From the NCBI GenBank assembly GCA_021234155.1, contig JAJEKV010000027.1, positions 16,276,891 through 16,340,890 on the forward strand: a DNA stretch of 64,000 bases. Direction: 5' to 3'. Positions 12,585-22,417 of the stretch are shown here, piece after piece (positions within the stretch are counted from its first letter, which is position 1; every line of letters starts with the position of its first letter). The notes under the pieces were generated by a model. It worked only from the letters and a program-made list of their open reading frames with translations. It was not told the DNA's origin and searched no databases. The DNA is from Isoetes taiwanensis. Its lineage: Eukaryota > Streptophyta > Lycopodiopsida > Isoetales > Isoetaceae. Position numbers and translations under genes: made by a program.

Positions 12585-15021
12585 TGTAACAGTCCTGGCC
12601 ACCTAATGGGTCAATATACATATTTATGTATGTATATACATATTCATGGCATGTATACAGCATGAGACCAGGGTTTTGTCTCTTTGGAGAAAGTATTGTT
12701 GCAGAGCATGAAGGGGGGAGCAATTCGGGCAGTTTTAGAACCCGATTTTTGAAGCATCATATCTCGGCGACCGAGATCCTTTTAGATGATTTTTCTTTTG
12801 CTGGAAAGATCATTAAGTTAGCTTTCCGGAATGGATCTGATCAGGCCGAAACTCATCTGTATGAGAACGTTATGACAGAAATTGTGATGCTGGGTCAGAA
12901 TTGACTGCACTATGTATGTTCTTCTGCTGTTTGATTCTTGGAGTTAGAAGACGATCTTTGGAGGCGCAATCAATTGCAAGGGGTCCAGAGGTCTATCCAT
13001 GAAGAAATTCTCAGGTGGGGTTTTGCTTTTGATCAATTGAGGTGTGCTATGAGCTGCCATGATTTCTGCACATGATTTTTGCATGCAAATATGATAGATT
13101 ATGAATTCGTTGGAGACTCATAAGGCTAGAGAAGATAATCAACGATTGCAAACATCCCTGTAAGGCTGATTTTAAGGCAAGAATGGCTGAATAGTACATG
13201 AAGAGCACCGATTCAGCATGGAAACTTTAAAAAAGGCGTAATTAGATTAAATCTGGTCGGCTCAAGAGCTCTCAATGCCATTTTGTGTTCATATGTTTTT
13301 GTCATTTTGGTTTTGTGCTTTATTTTGTTGGTCTTGTATTTGCTGCCTTTTTCAATTTATTTGCATATCCTAATATGAAGCTAAGTCCTCATAGATGGAA
13401 TTAGATTGCATTTGAGCTTAGCAGCAGAGGAGATCGGAGCATGAAGAGTGGAAAGAATAATCATAATAGTAAGAATATGCATTGTTTGATAATTGTCTAA
13501 CTATGGTAAAATTCTAAGGATTGGGATAAAGTATCTTTCTTAGCTCATGGAGATGGAGCTAATGCTGAAAAGTAGCCCAGCACAGACGTAGAGCGTCAAC
13601 GACCCCTCGGCATCAAGGATTTCAGCATCAAGTTCGCATGTGGATCTTGAAATAGGAATAAGCGGTCATCTGACCTTAAGGATTATTGAGATTGAGACGG
13701 GTCCACATTAGTACAAGGAGAGCCATGTGAAGCTTGGGGGTTTCTGAATGTGGTTATAGCATGAAGTACTGCTAGTCTGAGTGCATAACTATAAGTTTTC
13801 AAGCTGTTGCATTGTATTTTATGAAGAGCATCATAGCTAATGGATTCGAAGTATAAACATTATGGAACGTTGTATTCCTCATGGGAGGATGATTTTGAGG
13901 TAAGTTTTGCAAATATAGAAGATGTTAGTATCTTTCCTTGATCGATACATTACATAGTTATTGGAGCTACATCAAGGACAGTTAGGCTTATGGCTTCCTC
14001 GACGTGTTGGATTGCGATCATTATCTTCATCAGTAACCTAGCTACTTCAACTTGGACAGGTTGTATAGACAACATCAGCAACAATATAATCTAGGCACAT
14101 GATAGTAAACATTCTAATGAACTTCACATGTCTTGGTCTTGCATTGTCCACTGTTGTCTTGGTATTTGATGTCTATTGAAACCTCCGGGGTCGGACTTCT
14201 AGGTTCGGTGGCCTAGGTTGCTCCGGCATGCTCATGTTCATCTGTGATTCTCTGTGGTATTCTTGTGCTCTGTGACACCGGGCGTTAGTTCTCCTGGCCG
14301 GGATTGCTACGTCAATCAACTCCTGTGACTCCATGGTAAGAGGTCCTCCAGCACCAGACGTGGGCTGGGAAGGGTATGCGCATACGAGGTTTACCCCACC
14401 AACTCCGCCAACGGGGCTCGAAATGTGAGCTGGCTGGGCATTTCTCTGCTAACAGGGCCTGCATGTAGGCTGGCTGAGCTTCCCATTGTCCCGGAGCTAT
14501 GTGTCATGATGGTTTGGTATTTTGACTATGTTGTTTGCTTCTAATGTTCCTGTTTGGTATTTCCTTGGATTATGTTGTCATTGTGATAGCGTTGTACTCA
14601 CGTAGGATTTTCCGTCTGTGTTTGTGCTTATCCAAGATTTCCAGAGTATTCCCATGCATGCAGTGGCAGCCAGGGATCCCCACTTAGTCACGAGGACTAA
14701 CCAGTAAGTGTATGTGCAGTGAGTTAACAAGCAGTGGTCAAGCTAACGGAGACAATGTAGCCGAAGAGCATGGTCGCGCTAGAAGATTCTGAGCAAAACT
14801 ACTGCATTTTATCGTATTGTGTAGTGAATTCACATTGTACTTGATGGATATTGAGTTTATAGAATTTGTCCATTGAATATGAAGAATGAAAGTTCAATTG
14901 TCAAGGAAGATTCAATTCTTCACCATACTCAACTGTTTGCCACACAAACCTAGTAAGAGTTTTCGCAAGTTTTGACAAGATCCCGAGTTGCCAGGAGGGT
15001 CAACTCGGCAGGCTCGTCACA
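12585..15021 (+). repeat. Array LTR 3
   Basis: 2437 bp, TGTAACAGTCC to CTCGTCACA, closely matching LTRs 1 and 4. Confidence 0.88.
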
Positions 15022-15320
15022 ATTGGTATCAGAGCAATGTTGGATCTTTGGATGTTGACATTATGATCTGTGGATTGCAGAGAGATTTAGAAGTGCTATC
15101 CTCAAGAGGAGGAGTAGTATTTAGAGGCTTTGTGGTTACTATAGAAGTATTCAAGAGAGAAGTCTCCATATAAGCAATGAGAACAATTCCTGATGATGTT
15201 GAGGTATGAATTAGTGAATAAGTTGGCATTGCATATCGATTTTATAAGTTGCTGGAGAATTGCTTCACCAAATCAATGATCGACCCATGAGGACATGGGT
15301 TAAATTTTAGAAGGGGAGAC
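15022..15320 (+). repeat. Array internal region 3
   Basis: 299 bp. Primer site at 15024-15035 and a terminal purine tract, with no gene. Confidence 0.88.
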
Positions 15321-17771
15321 TGTAACAGTCCTGGCCACCTAATGGGTCAATATACATATTTATGTATGTATATACATATTCATGGCATGTATACAGCATG
15401 AGACCAGGGTTTTGTCTCTTTGGAGAAAGTATTGTTGCAGAGCATGAAGGCAGGGAGCAATTCTGGGCAGTTTTAGAACCCGATTTTTGAAGCATCATAT
15501 CTCGGCGACCCGAGATCCTTTTTAGATGATTTTTCTTTTGCTGGAAAGATCATTAAGTTAGCTTTCCGGAATGGATCTGATCAGGCCGAAACTCATCTGT
15601 ATGAGAACGTTATGACAGAAATTGTGATGCTGGGTCAGAATTGACTGCACTATGTATGTTCTTCGCTGTTTGATTCTTGGAGTTAGAAGAGCGATCTTTG
15701 GAGGCTAATCAATTGCAAGGGGTCCAGAGGTCTATCCATGAAGAAATTCTCAGGTGGGGTTTTTCTTTTGATCAATTGAGGTGTGCTATGAGCTGCCATG
15801 ATTAGATGCGCACATGATTTTTGCATGCAAATATGATAGATTATGAATTCGTTGGAGACTCATAAGGCTAGAGAAGATAATCAACGATTGCAAACATCCC
15901 TGTAAGGCTGATTTTAAGGCAAGAATGGCTGAATAGTACATGAAGAGCACCGATTCAGCATGGAAACTTTAAAAAAGGCAGAATTAGATTAAATCTGGTC
16001 GGCTCCGAGCTCTCCAATGCCATTTTGTGTTCATATGTTTTTGTCATTTTGGTTTTGTGCTTTATTTTGTTGGTCTTGTATTTGCTGCCTTTTTCAATTT
16101 ATTTGCATATCCTAATATGAAGCTAAGTCCTCATAGATGGAATTGGGTTGCATTTGAGCTTAGCGGCCAGAGGAGATCGGACATGAAGAGGCGAAAGGTA
16201 ATAATCATAATAGTAAGAATATGCATTGTTTGATAATTGTCTAACTATGGTAAAATTCTAAGGATTGGGATAAAGTATCTTTCTTAGCTCATGGAGATGG
16301 AGCTAATGCTGAAAAGTAGCCCAGCACAGACGTAGAGCGTCAACGACCCCTCGGCATCAAATATTTCAGCATCAAGTTCGCATGTGGATCTTGAAATAGG
16401 AATAAGCGGTCATCTGACCTTAAGGATTATTGAGATTGAGACGGGTCCACATTAGTACAAGGAGAGCCATGTGAAGCTTGGGGGTTTCTCGAATGTGGTT
16501 ATAGCATGAAGTCTTTGCTAGTCCGAGTGCATAACTATAAGTTTTCAAGCTGTTGCATTGTATTTTATGAAGAGCATCATAGCTAATGGATTCGAAGTAT
16601 AAACATTATGGAACGTTGTATTCCTCATGGGAGGATGATTTTGAGGTAAGTTTTGCAGTATAGAAGATGTTAGTATCTTTCCTTGATCAGTAACGTACAT
16701 AGTTATTGGAGCTACATCAAGGACAGTTAGGCTTATGGCTTCCTCGACGTGTTGGATTGCGATCATTATCTTCATCAGTAACCTAGCTACTTCAACTTGG
16801 ACAGGTTGTATAGACAACATCAGCAACAATATAATCTAGGCACATGATAGTAAACATTCTAATGAACTTCACATGTCTTGGTCTTGCATTGTCCACTGTT
16901 GTCTTGGTATTTGATGTCTATTGAAACCTCCAGGGTCGGACTTCTAGGTTCGGTGGCCTAGGTTGCTCCGGCATGCTCATGTTCATCTGTGATTCTCTAT
17001 GGTATTCTTGTGCTCTGTGACACCGGGCGTTAGTTCTCCTGGCCGGGATTGCTACGTCAGTCAACTCTTGTGAACTCCATGGTAAGAGGTCCTCCAGCGC
17101 CAGACGTGGGCTGGGAAGGGTATGCGCATACGAGGTTTACCCCACCAACTCCGCCAACGGGGCTCGAAATGTGAGCTGGCTGGGCATTTCTCTGCTAACA
17201 GGGCCTGCATGTAGGTTCGGGGTGAGCTTCCCATTGTCCCGGGAGCTATGTGTCATGATGGTTTGGTATTTTGACTATGTTGTTTGCTTCTAATGTTCTG
17301 TTTGGTATTTCCTTGGATTATGTTGTCATTGTGATAGCGTTGTACTCACGTAGGATTTTCCGTCTGTGTTTGTGCTTATCCAAGATTTCCAGAGTATTCC
17401 CATGCATGCAGTGGCAGCCAGGGATCCCCACTTAGTCACGAGGACTAACCCCAGTAAGTGTATGTGCAGTGAGTTAACAAGCAGTGGTCAAGCTAACGGA
17501 GACAATGTAGCCGAAGAGCATGGTCGCGCTAGAAGATTCTGAGCAAAACTACTGCATTTTATCGTATTGTGTAGTGAATTCACATTGTACTTGATGGATA
17601 TTGAGTTTATAGAATTTGTCCATTGAATATGAAGAATGAAAGTTCAATTGTCAAGGAAGATTCAATTCTTCACCATACTCAACTGTTTGCCACACAAACC
17701 TAGTAAGAGTTTTCGCAAGTTTTGACAAGATCCCGAGTTGCCAGGAGGGTCAACTCGGCAGGCTCGTCACA
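15321..17771 (+). repeat. Array LTR 4
   Basis: 2451 bp. No primer site follows it. The next bases are the target duplication CTTTG and the continuation of element A ORF2, which fixes the array border. Confidence 0.88.
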
Positions 17772-18114
17772 CTTTGCCATTGCTTGTTAAGGTCATGTAG
17801 GTTGGTAAGCGGTTGGTTCTGTTCCTCAATGCCTTGGCAATATTGGGTACATGACTGAGGGCTGTTTGCAATGCGGTCCTTGGTACAAAGTACCCTATGC
17901 ATGGCGGTATCTTCTGTAAGCTAGGGACAACTTTCTCTTGGAATTCTGCGGGACTTTGCGAGAAAAGGATTGGAGTTGGGGGTTGCTTTGCAAGGTCAAA
18001 TTCTTTTGAAATACTTGGAATCTTGTATTGACATCTACTTCGGTGATGTGGGGGGCTATACCAACCGATGAAGGCTTCGTAGCCATGGCGAAGAGCGTCT
18101 TTGCCGATGTCAAA
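17772..18114 (-). pseudogene. Element A ORF2, 5' portion
   Basis: On the minus strand this frame is open from just after a TAG (18115-18117) to the array border. It joins the 5878-7093 frame exactly when one copy of the CTTTG duplication is removed. The combined length is about 517 codons. It includes motifs such as LRHGYEAFIGWY and a proline-rich segment. The true start is unclear: no ATG was identified in this frame before the border, and the frame upstream of the TAG is also open for at least 17 codons. The start codon may be lost, or the TAG may be a mutation. Confidence 0.65.
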
Positions 18115-18117
18115 CTA

Positions 18118-18394
18118 AACCGGAAGCGCTTTGGTGAAGCTGAAAGATCGCCTCAATTGCGGGGAGCGATTACGTGGTTGAGGCTTGGGGGTTGTGCGGG
18201 GATATATATAGGGAATTTATGCCCTAAAATTTTTAGGGTTTCTAAAACTCCTGACATTTGGGATGAGGCTAATGTTTCTTGGTTAATTTGAGGCTCCAAG
18301 TGGCTTGCCTATAGTCTTAGGGTTCTAATGCAACAAATTTTTGGTCGATTTGGGTATGTCTAGCTCAAGTTATGAACTTGGGAAGTTTGAGGCT
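18118..18394. other. Leader region of element A ORF2
   Basis: This is non-coding sequence between hairpin A and ORF2. It contains a 'ttagggtttct' stretch resembling the leader before ORF1 ('ttagggtttgg' near 19955), so the two leaders look related. Confidence 0.5.
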
Positions 18395-18462
18395 GACTCT
18401 AAGAGTCTGTGGGAGGGGTGTTAGGTTGGGACCTAACTAGGCTCTGGCGCACTCTTGGAGTC
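18395..18462 (-). repeat. Two-stem hairpin, copy A (between ORF1 and ORF2)
   Basis: The outer arms GACTCTAAGAGT and ACTCTTGGAGTC pair over 12 positions with one G-T wobble on the plus strand. The inner stem is TTAGGT-TGGG-ACCTAA. It is the same architecture as the three copies near the primer site, but lies between the H3-like ORF and ORF2. Confidence 0.8.
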
Positions 18463-18606
18463 ACTGGTGAAATTACTCCAATTGTTGCCAAAAGTAATAC
18501 TGTGCCTAATGAATATACACTCTTAAACAACTATATATTTTATTATTCAAAATTTTTGTACATCAGATATAATCCTGTTAGTTACAAAAAGTTAATTTCC
18601 CGTCTA
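18463..18606. other. Possible 3' end region of element A ORF1
   Basis: This AT-rich stretch follows the ORF1 stop in the transcribed direction. It contains AATAAA on the minus strand near 18540, which could serve as a polyadenylation signal. That ORF1 is a separate transcript is an inference. Confidence 0.4.
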
Positions 18607-19446
18607 TCAGTCCCTCCGCTTGATGTACTTAGCCAGTCTCATATCCTTTGGCTGCAGGGTGACTCTTTTTCCATGGAGAGTGCATGCTAATGAATCTTCA
18701 AAGTGCTGTACAACCTCCATCTCTGCTGCTTCTTGTAAAGCGAGTAACATGTCGTTGGTTACTCGCTTGTTGGGGTCGAACTCCCACAAAATTTCTCGGA
18801 CAAACCTCTGGAATGCTGCCCTCGGGATGAGGAATCCGTAGCTCCTTTGGAAGTGCTTGATTTCCCGCAAGGCTCTGGCAAAAGGGGAGTCTTGGGATCT
18901 CTTCATAGGCTTCTTGGGGGGTTCCGGTAGCTCTGGCGGGGGTTTGAGCTGGAATGCTTCCCGAGTTGGCCTCCCTCCTTCGACAGTTTTGACCCTGTTT
19001 TCTTCGTAGTAGGCTGCGTAGTCTTCGTGCATCTTCTTGTATATTTTGTAATCTGCTAGCTCTTTCTTGTACCTCCTCTCTGGTCCTAAGGTGTACGAGT
19101 CTCGGGCGGTTTTGGTTGCTTTCTTCCCGGCTGCCTTCTCTGCATCTAGCTTCTTTGCTTCTTGCCATACCGAGAATGGTGGGGGCAACGGCGGGGGTAA
19201 GTTAATCTGTGTCTCAGCTGTGCTTGGAGTTGGGATCGGCTCTTCCTCGCGGATTTCCTCTGTTTCAGGTTGAGGGTTAAGCTGCTGCTGTGAGGATTCT
19301 CCCGTTCCGAGAAGGGTTGCCTCCAAGAATGCTGCTATATCGCCAGTCTCCTCCGACGAGGTTGGGGATCGTTCGCCTTCGGTTGGCTCGTTTATAGATA
19401 CGCCGACCGAGGTTCTTCTCTTCTTTTTCGGGGGTTCTTGGGTCAT
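18607..19446 (-). CDS. Histone H3-like protein, intact downstream reading frame (279 aa)
   Basis: Starting from an internal ATG, this frame encodes a basic PPKKKRR nuclear-localisation-like motif and a Ser/Pro/Glu-rich linker. Its last ~91 residues (189-279) align without gaps to the histone H3 fold. The alphaN helix has ALREIKHFQRS, alpha1 FQRFVREI, alpha2 LALQEAAE, and the C-terminus KRVTLQPKD, with roughly 40 of 91 identities to canonical H3 judged by eye. Loop 1 has canonical H3 length, whereas LIP before alpha1 and RVTL resemble plant CENH3. If translated alone, it is an H3-fold protein with a long non-H3 tail. It is the intact remnant of the larger frame described at 18607-19833. Confidence 0.85.
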   Translation of the reverse strand: MTQEPPKKKRRTSVGVSINEPTEGERSPTSSEETGDIAAFLEATLLGTGESSQQQLNPQPETEEIREEEPIPTPSTAETQINLPPPLPPPFSVWQEAKKLDAEKAAGKKATKTARDSYTLGPERRYKKELADYKIYKKMHEDYAAYYEENRVKTVEGGRPTREAFQLKPPPELPEPPKKPMKRSQDSPFARALREIKHFQRSYGFLIPRAAFQRFVREILWEFDPNKRVTNDMLLALQEAAEMEVVQHFEDSLACTLHGKRVTLQPKDMRLAKYIKRRD

Positions 19447-19833
19447 TACCCTTTTTCCTTTGGGGTCGGGGTCCTCTCTGTTCTTGGTTCTTTGTTCCCG
19501 CCATTGGTCGTCTTCAGGTTCTGCAACCTCCTCTTACATACTTGTTCTCGCTTTCTCCTCCTTCCTCTTGGCTCTTTCTTCTCTTCTTCTTGCCTTTTCC
19601 TCTTTCTTCTTGGCCTTTTCTTCTTTCCTCTTTGCCTTTTCTTCTTTCCTCTTTGCCTTTTCTTCTTTCCTCCGCCTCCTCTCCAAATTCCTGTAATACC
19701 TAGGCCGCCTCTCCATGTCGACCTTGGTTTTTCGTCGGCATCTTTGAGCTTACGTTCATTTGCGAGCACTTGGGTATTTGGGCCTACCTTCTTTCTTTGG
19801 CTTACTGCGGGCGGTTTGTTTGGTCCTAGCCAT
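18607..19833 (-). pseudogene. Element A ORF1: full-length tailed histone H3-like gene with three in-frame stops
   Basis: The ATG at 19833 begins ARTKQTARSKPKK, matching the first eight residues of the H3 tail. The same frame runs to 18607 (408 codons plus stop) and is interrupted only by TGA, TAA and TAA, each one base from a sense codon. Domains in order are: H3-type tail start (1-25), a Lys/Glu/Arg heptad-like segment predicted to form a single charged helix (about 40-100), an acidic linker, a PPKKKRR motif (about 135), a disordered Pro-rich part and the H3 fold (about 318-408). Histone H3 is normally about 136 aa, so the tail is greatly extended. It lies just after the leader of element A, the first ORF of its RNA, with no intron visible. 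The family link is clear, but the function is unknown. Confidence 0.82.
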
Positions 19834-20052
19834 TTAATGCGTCGTCGATTTGGAGCAGGGCGCCAAAAGATCGGCTAATGAGAAGGAGCTCGTGGAAGCA
19901 CGGGAGAAACCTAAAAAATGAGCCTATGTCCCGTAATTTATAGGGTTGGATTTTTAGGGTTTGGTCGATTTAGCCTTGTGGTGGTTTTGCTGGCAAAAGT
20001 CTCCCTGTCTTGGGCGAAATTGGGGTCTTGTTTGGTGCTGCTTCTTCGAATG
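19834..20052. other. Element A leader between hairpin B and ORF1
   Basis: Non-coding. It is homologous to the element B leader at 25943-26134: both contain a GCGCC-AAAGATCG block, an AAACC-TAAAAAATGAG-like block and TAGGGTTTGGT. This identifies it as a family-conserved 5' untranslated region. Confidence 0.65.
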
Positions 20053-20120
20053 GCTCTAAGAGTCTTGGGGGAGGGGTGTTAGGTTGGGACCTAACTAGGC
20101 TCTGGCGCACTCTTGGAGTC
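20053..20120 (-). repeat. Two-stem hairpin, copy B
   Basis: Arms GCTCTAAGAGT and ACTCTTGGAGTC, with inner stem TTAGGT-TGGG-ACCTAA. It is 68 bp, the same span as the other copies. Confidence 0.8.
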
Positions 20121-20264
20121 GTCGGCCTTCTCTGCTCCAACACCCCCAATTTACACAATTTACATGCTGTTACTCCCTAATTTAAGCATTTTAAGTAGGA
20201 TCCTATCATTACTTTGACCCTTTTTATTAATTTACGTTTAATTTTAAAGGTCACTTTTGGGGAT

Positions 20265-20332
20265 GACTCTAAGAGTGCGCGGGAGGGGTGTTAGGTTGGG
20301 ACCTAACTATGCTCTGGCGCACTCTTGGAGTC
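20265..20332 (-). repeat. Two-stem hairpin, copy C, with extended outer stem
   Basis: The arms GACTCTAAGAGTGCGC and GCGCACTCTTGGAGTC pair over 16 positions with one wobble. The inner stem is TTAGGT-TGGG-ACCTAA. Flanking TCACTTTTGG and CCAAAAGTGA form a further 10-bp outer stem. Element B copy F has a similar flank. Confidence 0.85.
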
Positions 20333-20479
20333 GCTGTTCCAAAAGTGACTTGTACTTAATGTTTTTCAATGTTTTAACATACAATTCTAGCTATTTCGAA
20401 CTCCTTTGATCGGGATTTCATCTTTTATCTTACCATTTGGAGTTCCTAAGGTCAAGTTCTAGGGTTTATATGGGGTGAC

Positions 20480-20547
20480 GACTCTAAGAGTGCGCGAAAG
20501 GGCCATTAGGTCTGAACCTAACATGCTCCGGGCGCACTCTTGGAGTC
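20480..20547 (-). repeat. Two-stem hairpin, copy D
   Basis: GACTCTAAGAGTGCGC pairs with GCGCACTCTTGGAGTC. The inner stem is TTAGGT-CTGA-ACCTAA. The loop differs from copies A-C while the stem is unchanged. Confidence 0.85.
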
Positions 20548-20736
20548 ACTGGCCAAAAGTGCTATTTCGATTGTTTATTCTATCCTACCTGTGTTCTCTA
20601 CTTATCTTAATCTTAGATAATTACTATCTCTACCCCGGGAGAAAAATTTTTCCCGCTACTCGAGGTTTGAGGGTCCTATCAAGTTAGTACTACTGGGAGC
20701 ATGGTCAGTGCTTTGCTCTTGGTCTCCAAGAACATT

Positions 20737-20748
20737 GCTCTGATACCA
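20737..20748 (-). promoter_or_regulatory. Element A primer binding site (initiator tRNA-Met)
   Basis: On the minus strand it is TGGTATCAGAGC, complementary to the 3' end of plant initiator tRNA-Met, one base inside the LTR border. Confidence 0.9.
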
Positions 20749-20749
20749 C

Positions 20750-22417
20750 TGTGACGTCCCCTACTTCATTATCACGATTGCACTCACCGTACACAAACAG
20801 GAGTTCATCCCCATACCAGCTCCATGCTATCTGAGGGCCCTCCACATAACACTGCAACCGTGACGGGTTCCAGTGGGAAGAGTGGAAGGGTCATTGCACC
20901 CCGTCTCCCTCAGGGCCTACCTAGCTGCGGAAGCGTAAACATACATGTCAGTAGCACATACATCAATATCATATGACCATCACGAAGGATGGTCCTCCAC
21001 ATATCTGCATAGACAAAGATCAGCACATCACATAGGGAATCCTACCCAAGGCTCAGACTCAAGGGATGACTGACGGCTTGGGTCTCCAGAGTTCATTGCA
21101 GACAGAATTCATGGCAATGGATTTGGCTGGCATATGAACATAGCTTAGGGTTGTCCACTCCATCCGCCCCTCCTGTGCACACTTTGCAGAGTGGTCTGAA
21201 AAGTGTCGGGACCTGACTGTAGCCCGCCGGATGCATCGCCAAGAGGGCTACTCCTGGGCTCATCCTCCCAGTTCCGATGGGGCAGGTAGGGATCACTCCC
21301 TCCGAGAGATCTACATCTTGACTCAAGGTGACTAGAGGGCCTTTGCCGTATTCGGTGAACCCCTTTGGAAAGTGAACACCACTTCCGCGGTGTCGAGCCC
21401 ATGCCTTGCCCACACGCAGTGGCAAGCCATTGGACCTAGTCACAATGATCCCCGGTAGGCTTTACACACCAGAGGGATCGTTCATGAGTCAGGACATGAA
21501 CCTCCTTCTCTGCCAGTCTGGCCCCTTCACCCACATCCCGGTGTGGCTCTTGTGTGCCTGGACCCAGAATCTACAGTGTGCTAGAGAGGCTACTCTAGGA
21601 GCATCAACTACAAAGCTTTAGGTCTCTACCCCCCTTCCCAATACAAGGAGTTCATAGAGATACATCATCCATATACATCACAGAAGAACTAAAGAACAAG
21701 ATCTAACCTACAACATAGAGTTAGGTTCTTTAGTTAGAATCTGCTATCTAGAGATCTGAATGGCCAATCTAATAGGCTAAACCTACTGATTCAATGACTA
21801 AAATAGGGTTTAGACTATCTAATTGGCCAAATACCTGATCCTTGAGAGGCTCCCCCTGACCTGAGCTCGACCATCCTGCTGAAACGCTCGAATCTAGAGA
21901 AACTAAAGATGCAACTCTCCTAGTCCGAGTCTGGGATGCGGTTTTGGCTGTTGAGGCAGCCAAAACAGAGTCCTGAAGCCCTAAAATCGAAAATTGGGCT
22001 AGTTAGGGTTTCCTACCCTATATAGACAAGGGAGTTGGCTAGGGTTTCCAATTATCCCCTTTTGGCATGTGGGATAATTGGAGCATGGGCCCACTTGCCT
22101 TTAAGGGCTAGGTGGCCAAATGTGCACACATGGAAATGTGTGCCCACATTAATGTGTACATTGGAAAATGTGCACATTAATTGCACCTATGGGTGTGGCC
22201 CACTTGGCATGAAGTGTCCACTTGGAAATGTGTGCCCACATTAATGTTGTACATTGGAAAATGTGCACATTAATAGTTGCACATATTTCTGGCAAGTTGC
22301 CCCCTAGGCTACTCACCTGGCTACACGCTAGCGTACACGTCAGCTGGAGTGGCGTGTACGCGTGACGAGGCAGTACGGTATACGTCCTGGGGCCGTATAC
22401 TGTGCTGGAACGTCACA
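20750..22417 (-). repeat. 5' LTR of element A
   Basis: 1668 bp bounded by TGTGACG and CGTCACA. It is related to, but clearly diverged from, the LTRs at 26859 and 31623. It contains an internal direct duplication (about 22126-22180 and 22220-22277) of a block with ATGTGTGCCCACATTAATG. Confidence 0.85.

Larger units (their letters stand above)
7094..17771 (+). mobile_element. Nested array: four LTRs and three minimal internal regions
   Basis: The structure is LTR (7094-9537), internal (9538-9836), LTR (9837-12285), internal (12286-12584), LTR (12585-15021), internal (15022-15320), LTR (15321-17771), flanked by CTTTG. Each internal region is 299 bp. Each begins with a tRNA-iMet primer site and ends with the purine-rich tract TTTTAGAAGGGGAGAC (TTTTAGAGGGGAGAC in the first). 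The internal regions have no gag or pol, so the element is non-autonomous, with LTRs about eight times longer than its interior. One pair of target duplications around the whole array means either a single insertion that later expanded by unequal recombination, or insertion of a multimer. Confidence 0.9.
1..22417 (-). mobile_element. Element A: chromovirus (Ty3/gypsy) with extra H3-like and acidic ORFs
   Basis: The element reads right to left. It has a 5' LTR, a primer site complementary to initiator tRNA-Met, repeated hairpins, an H3-like ORF, a second extra ORF, gag, protease, RT, RNase H, integrase with a C-terminal chromodomain, a polypurine tract and the edge of the 3' LTR at the window start. 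Without the nested array at 7094-17771 the visible element is about 11.7 kb, long for a chromovirus because of the two ORFs upstream of gag. Its right border abuts the gag of another element (22418 onward), so it probably inserted there. Gag and pol carry stops and frameshifts, so this copy is inactive. The target duplication cannot be checked because the left LTR lies outside the window. Confidence 0.85.

Noticed and set aside
7457-17000. Short ORFs recurring in the array LTRs (for example 88, 94, 61 and 66 codons on both strands)
   Set aside because: They recur only because the LTR recurs. Opposite-strand frames overlap and indels between copies change or remove some of them.
19438-19878. 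Leucine/phenylalanine-rich plus-strand frame
   Set aside because: It is the antisense shadow of the Lys/Glu-rich helix in the H3-like ORF.
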